Below are positions 12,601-24,063 of a stretch of DNA of 64,000 nt, piece by piece. The stretch spans positions 43,141,392-43,205,391 of the forward strand of contig CM033732.1 in the NCBI GenBank assembly GCA_019671005.1, in the 5' to 3' direction. Numbering within the stretch: the first letter of the stretch is position 1; every line of letters begins with the position of its first letter. Both the position numbers and the translations under genes were made by a program. Source of the stretch: Hibiscus mutabilis (Eukaryota > Streptophyta > Magnoliopsida > Malvales > Malvaceae). The notes below the pieces were generated by a model. The model had not been told where the DNA came from. It searched no databases and worked only from the letters and a program-made list of their open reading frames with translations.

Positions 12601-13193
12601 GCTGGAGTCAAATATGTTCTTTGAAAGATGAGAGTGGTCTGGGATTGAAGGATTTTCATTGCTGGAGCAAAGCTTGTTGTTTTTTGCTCATAAAAAACAT
12701 ATTGGCTAATCAGGGGTCCCTATGGGTTTCTTGGTTGGGTGAATATGTGTTCAAAGGGGAGAGCTTTTGGACTATTGGTTGCAAAGCCTCTTTTAGCTAG
12801 ATTGTGAAGAAGTTGTTGCATCTCAGGAATTTAGATGCTATTGTTTTTGCAGGAATTAATGACTAGACTGTGGTAAAACTTTCTTGGATATGGGGGAAAA
12901 TTCGAGAAGTTAAAGCTAAAGTACAGTGGCAAAGATTGATTTGGTACCCTTCTTATGTCCCTAAACATTCTATAATAGTGTGGATGACCATCTTGAATAG
13001 GCTTCCCAAAAGAGCTCAATTGATGCAGTGGGGGATCACTCAAACTGCAGACTGTCTGCTTTATAAAATTGCAGTGGAAACTAGGGAACATTTGTTCTTT
13101 GAATTCTTGGTTTCAAGGGAAGTGTGGAAAATAGTGTTTAAACTTTGCAGGGTGATGATAATAGTGGAGTAACGGGACAGTGAGTTACAGTGG
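9697..13193 (+). mobile_element. Degenerate L1-type LINE, 5' and middle part
   Basis: Read across frames on the plus strand: a DUF4283-like ORF1 region (about 9950-10260; EWKYALVGQFIG, LWGK, DWVLENGPWHIQNKPL), a partial endonuclease (about 10450-10740; GGDFNIF, then SESDH), reverse transcriptase (about 11420-12280; SPGPDGYTTRFF, KDYRPISCC, RQGDPLSPY, and TDDLLIF at the catalytic A/YxDD position) and the start of a zf-RVT region (12860-13190; KHSIIVWMTILNRLPKRAQL). Many stops and frameshifts make it dead. The ORF1 domain runs into the endonuclease C-terminal half with no room for the zinc knuckle and endonuclease N-terminus, so an internal deletion is likely. The element continues at 16527 after a nested insertion. 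The exact 5' end is uncertain. Confidence 0.9.
10315..10411 (+). repeat. Short tandem triplication inside the LINE
   Basis: GCCTGTTCGAAGATC occurs at 10315, 10351 and 10392, with TGTATGGTAGTAATGAGA between copies. Units are about 36, 41 and 20+ bases. It sits near the apparent ORF1-endonuclease deletion junction, so it may be a by-product of that rearrangement (inference). Confidence 0.8.
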
Positions 13194-14042
13194 TGTTGAG
13201 CTCAAAATTGATCAACCGAATCTACTAAGAGGTTTGAATTTGCTTCTTGAAAGAATTGGCTAAAACCAAAAAATAGTGGACAATATTGCACAATGATTTT
13301 AGAGTGGTTCGACTGCCCAACCGAGTCTACATCCACTACCTTAGCACACCACTAAGGATTTTCCAATTCACTACTATAAATTCTTCCTTTTAAGGCTAAA
13401 GGGATAACCTTACAACCCTATCTTTTCAATGGCTAAGATAGAACCACTCCAGTTTTTCCTTAGGCTAAATTAGAACTTTTCCCTTTTACAAGGTAATTTG
13501 TGTAAACAATGAAAACGCTCTCTATACAATATATACAAGAGAAATGAAGAATAAAAGACTTAAATGTTATTTCTCTTGATCATGAAGCTTGGATATGTTC
13601 TCTAACCATCTTCAAGTGTCCCAAGTCTGATTTTAAAGTGTGGAATAAGTTACAAGCCGTTTATGGCCGGTGGGGATTGTTTGGAGCCATTGGAGACTTT
13701 ATTTCCAGCCATAAATGCAGTCTGGGCATCTCGGTATCAGTACGCAGGACTCTGGTATTTGTACCTGCCAAATTAGAAAATAGTTGTAGCATTTAAGCTG
13801 TGCGTACCGGTATGCAATACGTTCGTATCGGTATTGTACAAGGGGTATCGATACGCGATGTCTCGTACCGATACTAGAATTCCTTTCTGGAATTCTGAAA
13901 GCAAGCTCGTATCAGTACACTTGAGGGCAATACCGGTACGGCTGACCATTTTTAACATATTTGAGTATTTAAACATGTATGTAAGCCAAAAACTCATACA
14001 AAAATAATTTTCATTTGTTATATCGAAACAAATATCTCAACA
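13194..14042 (-). repeat. 3' LTR of the nested gag-only element
   Basis: 849 bp, TGTTGAG... to ...CTCAACA as read on the plus strand. It matches 15625-16526 along its length, apart from a gap near 13510 where the other copy has about 60 extra bases. Confidence 0.9.
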
Positions 14043-14682
14043 ATCTCCCATTTTTAACAAAACACCTTGAAAAATTGTTTTTGAAATTGCTCCCCTTAGA
14101 AAAATAATTTTTGAAAAAGAGAATATTTTGAGAAAATATTAAAGCTTTCTCCTTTTCTTTTTGAAATTTATTTTTTCAAACACATCTCTCCCCTTTTTGT
14201 TAGGTCAAAAATAATTTCAAAACCAAGTTTAAAATTACATTTAAGTTCAAAACACCAATTTTTTGAAAGGTTGATACCAATCGTTGGAAATTTAGTATCA
14301 ATTGATAGAAAATATCAATTGTTGGTGTAAAAATAACAATGGAGAATAAGATATTTTTTTTTAAATCAAAAGCTCCCCCTTAATCAAAGCATTCCATTTA
14401 AAAATTTGTTCAAAATTTGACACTTAAGAGATTGAATTTTACCATTGAATCAAATCAATTTATTGAATCAAATCAATTTAAAAACACATAAAATTTAATT
14501 TATCCAAGACTTTTAAAACTTTATGCAAACATATGAACATTTATCATAAAAATAGGCAACCAAACGATTTATAATCAAGTATATTAAGATTAGATGTTAC
14601 CCATCTTCTTCACTTGTGTGACTAGAGCATTTCCATATTTTTGCTTTTCTTGTCATTACTCCAACGCACCTATAAGAGACAT

Positions 14683-15550
14683 TTACTTGATTTTTGGTAT
14701 CCAAATTACTTTGGATCCTTTGACATTAGTTTTAATGTCCCTAGTTCCCTTAGGAACCCATACTTGTCTAATCCTATAAGTTTTTCTTTTCTTTATAGGA
14801 CAAGTATGCATAGAATGACCATGATAATGACAATGTGAGCATTTTGTCATTATGGGATGAGATGAATTATTTGAAATAATTTCATTTTCTTTTGTTAAGC
14901 TTTCAAGCTTAATTTTTAAATCAAGGTTTTCTTTTTCCAAAACCCAATTGCTCATTTTTCAAAATCTCATTTTGGTTTTCAAAATCTAATTTTATTTTCA
15001 AAAGAAAATCATTTTCAAATTCAAGTTTTTAAATCATTTTCTTAAATTTGGAATTCATTGTCTCAAATTCCAAAAACAATTCATCAAATGCATCTTGTAA
15101 CTCATCAAAAGAATATGAATTTAATTCATTTGAGTTAGAAGATGCCTTAGGCTCATCGAGAGCCATTCATCCACCTTTGATGAGAGGAGGTTTGCACTTA
15201 ATGGCTTTTCTTACCCATAAAATTTCTCAAGCTTCTCTCAAATTTCTTTGGCACTTTTGGATGGAGAGACCTTTTTAGAAATCTCTTCATTGAGGGCACA
15301 AAGAATAATGTGCATAGCCTTTGCATTGAGTTGGTCATTCTTTGTGTCTTTGACACTTCTTTTCTTCTTAAGAGCTTCCAAATGTCCATATTTGATAATC
15401 ATCCAAATGTCGAAGTCGAAGCCTCAGATGAAATACTTCATGATGTTGCTCTATTGGAAGTAACCTTCTCTTTTGAAGAGAGGACACATGATAGAGCGGC
15501 CTTCTTCGAATGAAATCATTGTAGTACAACTTTCCATTTGAAATCTTAAA
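14683..15550 (-). pseudogene. Gag-like coding remnant with CCHC zinc knuckle
   Basis: Minus-strand frames read a capsid-like segment (LLEDHRFKISNGKLYYNDF near 15550-15490, then DIWKLLRRKEVSKTQR at 15389) and, after a gap with stops, a coiled-coil-like Lys/Glu-rich stretch (EKENLDLKIKLESLTKENE) leading to the knuckle CSHCHYHGHSMHTC. The knuckle spacing is canonical. The region is broken by frameshifts, so the Gag protein is not made as one chain. The following motif VWVPKG occurs between knuckle and protease in several plant Copia lineages, which supports the Copia call. Confidence 0.75.
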
Positions 15551-15624
15551 TCGGTGATCTTCGAGCAATTGATCTTTACTCTCGGATGTTAGTCCTTTGA
15601 TGGAGACGAGGCTTTGATACCAAT

Positions 15625-16526
15625 TGTTGAGCTCGAAATTGATCAACCGAATCTGCCAAGGGGGTTGAATTTGCTTCCTAAATGAATTGGCTAAAACTAA
15701 AAAATAGTTGATACTATTGCACAATAATTTTAGAGTGGTTCGACTACCCAACCGAGTCTACATCCACTACCTTAGCACACAACTAAGGATTTTCCAATTC
15801 ACTACTATGAATCCTTCCTTTTGAGGCCAAAAGGATAACCTTACAACCCTATCTTTTCAATGGCTAAGATAGAATCACTCTATTTTTTCCTTAGACTAAA
15901 TTAGAACCTTTCCCTTTTACAAGGTAATTTGTGTAAACAATAAAAACATCACAAGGTGGGTGTTTACAAAAATTAAGCTCACAAGAGTGTAAAGAATAAA
16001 ACAATAAAAAACACTCTCTATACAATATGTACAAGAGAAATGAAGAATAAAAGACTTAAATGCTATTTCTCTGGATCATGAAACTTGGATATGTTCTCTA
16101 ACCATCTTCAAGTGTCCCAAGTCTTCTTTTAAAGTGTGGAATGAGCTACTAGTTGTTGGGTTGTTTGGAGCCGTTGGGGGCTTTATTTCCAGCCATAAAT
16201 GCAGTCTGGCATATCGGTATCGGTACACGAGATTTCAATATCGGTACCTGCCAATCAAGAAATAGCCGTTGCAGCATTTAAGTTGTGTGTACCGATACGC
16301 GATACGTTCGTATCGGTACGATACAAGGGGTATCGGAACGTGATGTCTCAATCCGGTACCAGAATTCCTTTCTGAAATTCTGGAAGCAAGCTCGTATTAG
16401 TACACTTGAGGGCAGTACCGGTATGGTTGACTGTTTTTGACATATTTGAGTATTTAAACATGTATGCAAGCCAAAAACTCTTACAAAACATTTTTCATTT
16501 GTTATATCAAAACAAATATCTCAACA
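15625..16526 (-). repeat. 5' LTR of the nested gag-only element
   Basis: 902 bp direct copy of 13194-14042. Like its partner it holds several GTATCGGTAC/GTACCGATAC-type motifs (about 16210-16430). Confidence 0.9.
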
Positions 16527-16842
16527 AGTTGGCAATTACAAGATTGAAAGGCAAGTCCCTCGTGGTCCATATCCTTAAAGTTGCTTGGTGCAGTTGCATT
16601 TACTTTATTTGGCGTGCAAGGAATCACAGATTGTACAGGGGTACGGTTAGTAGTGTAGCTGATATTGTTAGCTCTGTTAGAAGCGTAGTGTGTATTAAGT
16701 TCAATGATAAATGTATAGATACGGATGATCCTGTGAACACACAGTTATGTAACGCATGGAGGATACTCTAAGCTTGAGGTCCCTGGCATAGGAATATGCT
16801 TTTCTTGGATAATAAAATCACACATTTTATCCCAAAAAAAAT
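16527..16842 (+). mobile_element. 3' end of the degenerate LINE, with A-tail
   Basis: The zf-RVT/RNase H-side coding resumes right after the nested LTR (LKGKSLVVHILKVAWCSCIYFIWRARN, broken over 16540-16620) and continues to a stop near 16770. A short 3' UTR ends in an A-run at 16834-16841, the expected LINE tail. No clear target duplication could be matched to the 5' side because both flanks are AT-rich. Confidence 0.85.
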
Positions 16843-17540
16843 ATTAATATAAGAAAAATTTTAAAATGTTTAATTACTAGATGAGTTATAGAATAGCCAA
16901 TTATAACATAAAGAATTAGTATTATAAATCTAAACTTAAAATTAGAACATGAGTAAAAATTTAATGTAAAAATAATACCCTGCAAAACAAAAAATGTATA
17001 TTCATTCTTTGTTCCGACTAAATTAAGATCTCTATAATTAAAGTAGAAAGTTTCAAATTCTAGAGTTGATCTTATAATAGAATATAATAATAAAATATTA
17101 AAGCAATTATATATTTTTATAATAAAATTTAATTAAAAACAAGTATATTTTTGTCAATATTTAATCTTTTCTATCAGAAGGGCCAATCCATGGAGATAGG
17201 ATTGTAGTACCTTCGAAGTTTTATGATTCAATTCAATGACAGATTCGGGTATACTTCGGAATAGGTACCTATCCTGAACTTTTTAAACTTTAGACATTTA
17301 ACTTTAATTCTTTTAGTTTGTATGAATTAATCTTTAAGCATTTGACTTCACACATTTTTTTTGTTGGCTTCACCCGGTAGTGAATAGGGTTAATTACGTG
17401 TTATAAATGGGGAGAAAGAAGGTAAGGTGAGAGTGGTGCGTGGGAACCCCCGAACCGGCTTTTATTGAAATGGAGACTGCCCCACCACCTAACCTTTAAG
17501 GTAATCACCTACCAGTTGTCTTAAATATAAAGGCAAAACA
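16843..17540. other. AT-rich intergenic stretch
   Basis: Mostly AT-rich; a less AT-rich part at 17380-17530 (containing CCCCGAACCGGC and CCCCACCACC) precedes a small ORF and a TATA-like TTAAATATAAAGG at 17520-17532. No known gene matches. Confidence 0.5.
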
Positions 17541-17551
17541 AACACATACAT

Positions 17552-17764
17552 ATGGACGAACTCGAAGAGGTTTTCAAACATGGAAAATTGATGTTAACTT
17601 GCCGTGTCTTGTGTTGGGCTTTTCATTCCAAGTTGATGAGAGAGCTACGTGAAAACACCCCAATTATATTTGACAAAGAGATTAAATTTGTCTGTTTCCA
17701 TCGTATAATTTGTTATTGTTTTTATTTTTATGTTAGAGTTTTGTTGTTGGTAAGAATGAGATGA
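17552..17764 (+). CDS. Orphan small ORF of unknown nature (70 codons)
   Basis: It opens MDELEEVFKHGKLML about 20 bases after a TATA-like TTAAATATAAAGG (17520), closer than a normal TATA-to-ATG distance. The first 50 residues have a mixed composition like real protein (HSKLMRELRENTPIIFDKEI); the tail (CYCFYFYVRVLLLVRMR) looks like translated T-rich intron, and GT dinucleotides near 17690-17735 could be splice donors. It may be the first exon of a small gene, a decayed gene fragment, or chance. I do not recognise it and found no partner exon. Confidence 0.25.
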   Translation: MDELEEVFKHGKLMLTCRVLCWAFHSKLMRELRENTPIIFDKEIKFVCFHRIICYCFYFYVRVLLLVRMR

Positions 17765-17927
17765 TGGTGATTTTAAACAGTTTATTTATTTTTATTATGA
17801 CAGATAGTCGTGGTCGACTGAAGAGAATATCAAAAGAGGAGAGAAAAAAAGTGTGGAAAAGATAATGAACAGTGGTTAGTCTCCAGAAATTCCCCTCGCT
17901 TGTCTTCTGTGGGTATTTATGTGCTTC

Positions 17928-17950
17928 TGATTGATGGATGGATGGATGGT
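17928..17950 (+). repeat. GATG microsatellite
   Basis: Four to five tandem GATG units within TGATTGATGGATGGATGG. Confidence 0.8.
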
Positions 17951-18342
17951 GCCAGAGTCCTAAATTTTGATTTTAGGGGTAGATTTGATTATCATATAAT
18001 AGAGTCAGTGGACTATGATATCGACAGACTTTAACTCTTGACAATTATTGCGCCAGGAAAAAACCTTTAAAGACTGTGAAACTCTTCATATGAAGATATT
18101 GTGGCAAAAAAAATTTAGAGGACATAAAGACATCGGTATAACAATTTTTTGTCTTTTTTATTTTAAAATTTTTATTTTCATATTTAATATAAATAATAAT
18201 CAAGGAATTAATTTAATAATTGCTTGTAGAATTTACATTTAAAACAACTTTTTAAATTGATTGAAAAAAGAAAATTCCATAAAAAATACCAAGCAATGCA
18301 ACTAAAAATAATTTTTAGGTCGATGTTTGATTATATATATTA

Positions 18343-18563
18343 TGTTATGAATATTTTTATTTATGGTGGATATTTATATGTTAAATGAGACTTTAATGTA
18401 CTTTATTATTAGGGTTTAATATCCATTGGAATTAGGGTTTACATTTTATGCTTATTATTATAGAGTTTGGAGAAAGCATTGTATACAATCATACATTGAG
18501 AATATAATACAAATCTTCCTCTCATCTCTTTGTTCTTTTATTATTGTTCTTTATTTTTTCACA
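18343..18563 (+). repeat. 5' LTR of a decayed Copia element
   Basis: About 221 bp, starting TGTTATGAATATTTTTATT and ending TTTTTTCACA, followed at once by ACACGTTATCAGCACGA, the primer-binding region shared by one group of plant Copia elements. TG/CA ends fit. Confidence 0.75.
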
Positions 18564-21500
18564 ACACGTTATCAGCACGATCTCGCTCAATTATTGTGGC
18601 TCTTGTTACCAATTCTCGAAAAAGATTTCAACATGATATTGGTGACTACATCTACTGTATATTCAAATTAGCTTAAAAAGTTTGGTATGTTTTTCTTATT
18701 TATATATCGATATAGTGGTTGGTTAATCACTCTTATATTAAGGTTAGTGTATTTGATATATTATTTGATTATTATTATTTCGTTCTAATATTCAATGACG
18801 TATATATAACTTCAAAAAACAAATATTGAGCCTCCAACAAAATGTACGATATCAACTTAGTTTGAAAATTATGGTGATAAAATAACCAACCGCTACTTTA
18901 AGGAAAATGAAAGCGGTGGATTAGATATGCCACTTGATAGTGATGTTTTTCGAGTTCCCCAAGCTATATACACTTCAAAAAAATTCTATTTACTTTTGCT
19001 TTATATATATATTTGAGATTAGTTATTATTATTATTATTATTTGTCTGAATTTGGAATTTTGATTTTTTAAGGTTCATATAACATCATGATGAAAATGTG
19101 TGATTGTTTCATGTTTCACCGAGGATGAACAATGTTTTAGTGTGGTTCTTTATTGGATTGAAAACCTCAATGAAAAGAAAAAGACTGAAGGCAAATTCAT
19201 AACCTATAATTTTTTTATTTGGCGTATTGATTTCTAAGTCTGGTAAGTATTGTATATATATATTGGTTGATTAATTATAAATTTAATAATATGATTGTTA
19301 CAAAGTCTATATTTTCTTGAAAGCAATAATTCTTATGCATCGAAAAACTCGACTATAGACTTTTCCCAAGTTCAAGTTACGAAAATTCATCTTGATCCAA
19401 GAATTTTTATGGGAGGCATTCCCTGAAGTTAATGCAAGCATGATGTTTATTTCATGCAATTATTGGATTTGTTTCATTCCCTTAAGTGAATGCAAACATG
19501 ATAATTCACTTTATGGTTAGTGAATAAAACTCAGCTATGTGAATGTTTCAAATTAAATTGAAAATTTATGGTCAGAGTATCACTAATGAGGATATGTAAG
19601 AAAAACATACTCCACTTTTCACGCAAACAATGTTGTCCTGTAGACATAATATCGTGAAGAAGGTTTTAAAGACCTATTGACTCCACTCTATTCCCCGAAG
19701 TGAATGCGATATTTTATAGCAGAAAGAATAAACGTCACATTAGCAAGTGTGGTCATGATTGAGGCCATGAACATAGACATGGACACGATGATCATTTTAA
19801 GAATGCTTATACCCACCAAAAGTGGGATTATAAATATGACAAATATATATTACGAAAGTGAAATTTTTATATTATCAATACGATGGTACAAACAATTGGT
19901 CTCGTATTTAGCATACGCCGAAGCATTATGGACCTTTTCCATACTCATGAATGATAAAAGAAATAAAATATTAACAAATTTTGTTTATAAAAATGACAAA
20001 AATAATTATGGTGTTATTGTTCCTACTTATTTGGATGTAGTTAATTTCCTCATAACCCCCAAAGGGAATAATTAACCTTTTATTTTATTTTCTTATAACC
20101 TATAAATAGAATAATCGATCTTTTAATTTATTTTGCTTTATTTTTATTTACTTTACAGAATAATTATTTATGTTTCATATTTTTATATATATTGTGACAT
20201 TTATAATGATTACTTATTAAATATAATTTATGGTGACGATTTATGCTTAGCAGAAGCATAAGAAATATTTTTTTCATTTAAATGCAAGGGAAAATGTGAG
20301 TGCTATATCTCAGAGTACTAAAAATATCAATGCTTCAGAAGAGCAATAAGTTATTGAGACATTATCTTTGATAGATAATTGAATTTGATACAAAAAGATA
20401 TGTGCTATACTTAATATTTTTTATTCTCCCAAGTGAATGGAACAACGTACACATTGAAATGTGAATAATTTTGCATATTTTCCCATTTAAAAATGCAAGG
20501 GAATAATGCGAGTACTATATCCGGAAGTACTAATATCATAGAAGGCTCTAAAAGAGAAAATATTTTATTTTCGAATGGAACTCAATTCCATATTCACAAT
20601 GCATTATACTCGTCAAAGTCGCAAAGAGACTTGTTGAATTTTAAAGATATGCACAGAAATGAATATCATATTGAGATTATTAGTGAAGGGGACGCTGATA
20701 TCTCCAAATTACGAGTATAACTCAAGGCAATAAGAAAATCTTGGAAAAATTACATGCACTATCATCCGGATTGTACTACACAAGAAATAGTATAAATTGA
20801 AGCTCATGTTATTGTAAACAAGAAGTTTATTGATAACTTTATTTTTTGGCATGATTGGTTAGGCCATCTTGGTTCTATTATGATGCAAAAAATTATTGAC
20901 ACTTCACGTGGTCATTCATTGAAGAACTGACGGATTCTTCAAAGTAATATTTTTCATGTGATATTTGCTCCCAAAGCAAACTAATTATTCGATCATCACC
21001 AGCTAAGATAGATTATGATTCTATTAATTTTCTGGAACAGATACAAGGTGATATATGTGGGCCCATACACCTTTGTTATAGATCATCTAGATATTTTACG
21101 GTTTTAATCGATGCATCGAGTAAATGTTCACATGTATCCTTGTTATCAACTCGCAACTTGGCGTTTGCGAGGTTACTTACTCAGTTGATAAAATTATGAG
21201 CACATTTTCCAGATTACCCTATAAAGACAATTCTTCTTGATAATGTTGGTGATATGTCATTTTACATGCATCATCACTAATTCGCATCAAGGCAACATAA
21301 TTATCATAAGTTATCCCCATTACAAATGGTTTTTAGTCAGGAACCAAATATTTCTCATCTTATAATTTTTGGGTGTGCGGTATATGTTCTAATTGCTCCA
21401 CTAGAACACAAAAAGATGAGCCCTCAAAGGAAGTTGAGAATATATATCGAATTCGAATCCCCTCGATAATTAAATATCTCGAGCTTTTGATGAGGAATTT

Positions 21501-22035
21501 ATTTATAGCTTGATTTACTGATTGTCACTTTAATGAGTCAGTATTCCAAACATTAGAGGGAGAAAATAAATAGCTGAAAAAAATAAGTTGGAATGAATTA
21601 TCATTATCTCATTTTGATCCATGTACTCAACAATGTAAACTATAAGCTTAAAGGATAGTTCATTTACAAAACTTAGCAAATCAATTGCCAAATGTTTTTG
21701 CTGACCATAAAAGAGTGGCTAAGTCACATGTACCAGCTATGAATGCTCCAATTAAAATTGATGTCCCCGAAGGACAAACTCTAATTGCTAATGATTCTAA
21801 CTCACGCATGAAGTGTGGTAGACAAGTAAGTTCCAAAGATAAAAATCTTCGAAAAAAAAAGAGCTATGTCTTATTATGGTCCGATTAAGAAATCAACAAA
21901 GTAAATTATGTCATATCTGGTAATAAGTGGACCCGAAATCATATCGGTGTCGATAATACATTTGCATGCTATATAACACTAGATATTTTGGATAGTAATG
22001 TGGATCATGAACCATTGTCAATTGGACAATGTAAA
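18564..22035 (+). mobile_element. Decayed Copia retrotransposon, gag to integrase
   Basis: Plus-strand fragments in family order: gag remnant (19740-20070; His-rich HEHRHGHDDHF, then NDKNNYGVIVPTYLDVVNFL), protease-side region (20493-20720; STISGSTNIIEGSKRENILF, YSSKSQRDLLNFKD), GAG-pre-integrase (about 20845-20920; WHDWLGHLGSIMMQKII), integrase (21040-21260; QGDICGPIHL, VLIDASSKCSH, FPDYPIKTILLDN), post-integrase linker (21330-21560; EPNISHLIIFGC, DCHFNESVFQTLEGENK) and the lead-in to reverse transcriptase (21685-22030). Stops and indels occur throughout, so it is long dead. The reverse transcriptase is missing: the sequence is cut at 22036 by a gypsy LTR and was not found again downstream. 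Confidence 0.85.
20270..20552 (+). repeat. Imperfect direct duplication inside the Copia remnant
   Basis: The segment with CATTTAAATGCAAGGGAAAA and GAGTGCTATATC (20275-20345) recurs as CATTTAAAAATGCAAGGGAATA and GAGTACTATATC (20483-20552), about 208 bp apart. Confidence 0.7.
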
Positions 22036-24063
22036 TGTAACACCCTGATCCTAATCTGAATCCAAAATACTACATTCGGGTCACTCAAAATCGACCCAAC
22101 AAAATTTCCATTAAAACCACAAGTTTAGCATTTTTTTAAAATGTCAAACCATCCATAAATTCATGTAATTAAAATAGCATTTAAATAAGTTTACAAACAA
22201 GAGCTCCAAGTTTAAAAATCGTATACCAAAATTAAAATAGCCTATCAGGTCACTCGAGCTCACTCAACTATTTAGTTTATTACCTTATCTGAATCACCAT
22301 AGCCACGGATAGGTTTCTAACATCACACAGGTCACTCAGCCCTTGGGCACGTCAGATGTACTTGTTCACTCAACCTGAAGTACAAATCCCCATAGGAGTA
22401 CCGTAGTAATGGCTCTAGGATGTCCGGATTCTTTTACCACAATTATAAGATAATACATGTTTCCCGAGTATTCATACACCTCACCAAGAGGTAAGTGGCA
22501 CCAAGCCAAGCTATCAAGCAAATGCCCCCAAGGCATGACATCGACCAACATGGTTATCTTTTAATTTATCATTTACCAAACCAATGGTACGTTATGAAAT
22601 GTATTAATCATATTTACATCAAATCATATAAAATTACTAACCAATTAGGCAAGCCTCTTTCTCAACATACTCGCATTTTGGGGTAAAACATTCGTTTCTT
22701 AGTTTTACAAGTCATTATACCTCACTAGGGACCTACTAGTCCATTTCCCAAAATTTTCCAACTACACGAACTCAACTTCATATTTTCTAGGTAAATTGTT
22801 TAGGCAATACTGATACACACCCTCGCATATTGATATAGTACAGTAAGTACCAGTACTTATCCTTTACGTATCGATACGTAACTTTATGATTGAGAGAGAA
22901 AACAAGCACCCAGTACTAGTACTCGAGCTTCGAGTATCGATACGCCTCTAGTACTGATATACCCCCGAGCGTACTAGTACACATTTTGCTCATTAGAATT
23001 TCAATAGAACAGAGGGTACCGATACGGATCTAGCCCGTACTGATACTCTCTTTAAATTTTACCTATGTTCATCATTTAGAACACAGGTTATCGATACGAG
23101 CTCCCCGTATATCGATACCGAAGCCCAAAAATGGATTCTAAGGCTCGGGAAATCACTTCTTAAGCCCCCAAAACATTACTTTTAACTCCTTAACCCAAAC
23201 CTACATCTTATTAGAATTGTTTAGGGTGGTTTGCTACCATTTTTACCGATTATTATCAACAAATCCAAATTTCACCATTAACAAGGTTTTAAGCTACTAA
23301 ACATCCATCTAGCAATCATAAACCACACCATCAAGCAAAGAAATCACTTTATGATCTTCAAAAAGTGTATGAGCAGAGATATATTGACCTTTTAGCAACT
23401 AACCCGGACTTGCTTCACACACTTAAAATCCTCAACTTCTTCTCTTTGGCTCTAACTTGAATAAACCCCAAGACACCTTCTTTTTACCTTACAAAAAGAA
23501 ACGAATCAAGATTTAAACCAAGCACTAAAGAGAGGTCTAGCCATATATTAACAACTTAAAAGCCAAGAGAAATCTTCAAATTTTGAAACCTCATAAAAAC
23601 CTATAAATAGTAGACTCACCTATTTGAGAAGAGAATGCACTTTTCATGAAGCTCTTGACTAGGAGATTAACATACTTCATACTTGTATCTCAGATAAAAA
23701 GATTGATGGAGAGAGCTTAAAACTTTAAGCTTTGGAAATATGGTGTTTAAAAGAAAGATGAGGAGGAAAAAATGAAGAAAATGATAGGGAAAATGATGTA
23801 AGGTTGTCTCCCCTAACCCACGTGAAAACCAAAACAAAAGGGAAGAGAATCGGCCTTTTCTTTTAAAAAGGGTATAATCACCATCCAAAGCTCCCAACTT
23901 TTATCCCTCTCCCAAAAGGGTCATTTCTCAAACTTTTAAATGGTCCAATTCCTATCCACTAAAGCCCAAACTTGGCCCAAAAGGTCTAATTACTCCAACC
24001 AACTTGAAGGTCCTTAACCTGAGTCAACACCCAACATTGACTTAAAAAATTTAGGTCATTACA
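22036..24063 (-). repeat. Ty3/gypsy LTR, 2028 bp, minus orientation (3' LTR)
   Basis: On the plus strand it runs TGTAACACCC ... GGTCATTACA. Just outside the right border the minus strand reads TTCGAGGGCAAAATTTC then a purine-rich tract (TTTTTAGGAGATGAAAGT), the usual end of gypsy pol and polypurine tract, so this is the 3' LTR of an element lying to the right in minus orientation. It interrupts the Copia remnant. A cluster of TATCGATAC/GTACTGATAC-type motifs lies at 22810-23120. The internal region is short and the partner LTR was not found. Confidence 0.8.

Larger units (their letters stand above)
13194..16526 (-). mobile_element. Non-autonomous Copia-type LTR element carrying only gag (TR-GAG-like), nested in the LINE
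   Basis: Two direct LTRs (13194-14042 and 15625-16526) enclose a 1.6-kb interior. On the minus strand the primer-binding site TGGTATCAAAGCC lies just inside the right LTR (about 15624-15610), and a purine-rich tract (AAAAATGGGAGAT) lies just inside the left LTR, so transcription would be right to left. The interior encodes only Gag-like sequence: a capsid-like part around 15500-15200 and a CCHC knuckle (C-X2-C-X4-H-X4-C) at 14955-14683 followed by RQVWVPKGT. No protease, integrase or reverse transcriptase is seen. The left LTR lacks about 60 bp present in the right one. Flanks AGTGG (13189-13193) and AGTTG (16527-16531) look like a target duplication with one change. Confidence 0.88.

Noticed and set aside
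13680..23120. TATCGATA motifs as DRE sites (bound by DREF in Drosophila)
   Set aside because: That factor is an animal one; applying it to plant LTRs is not justified. Kept only as an unexplained motif cluster.
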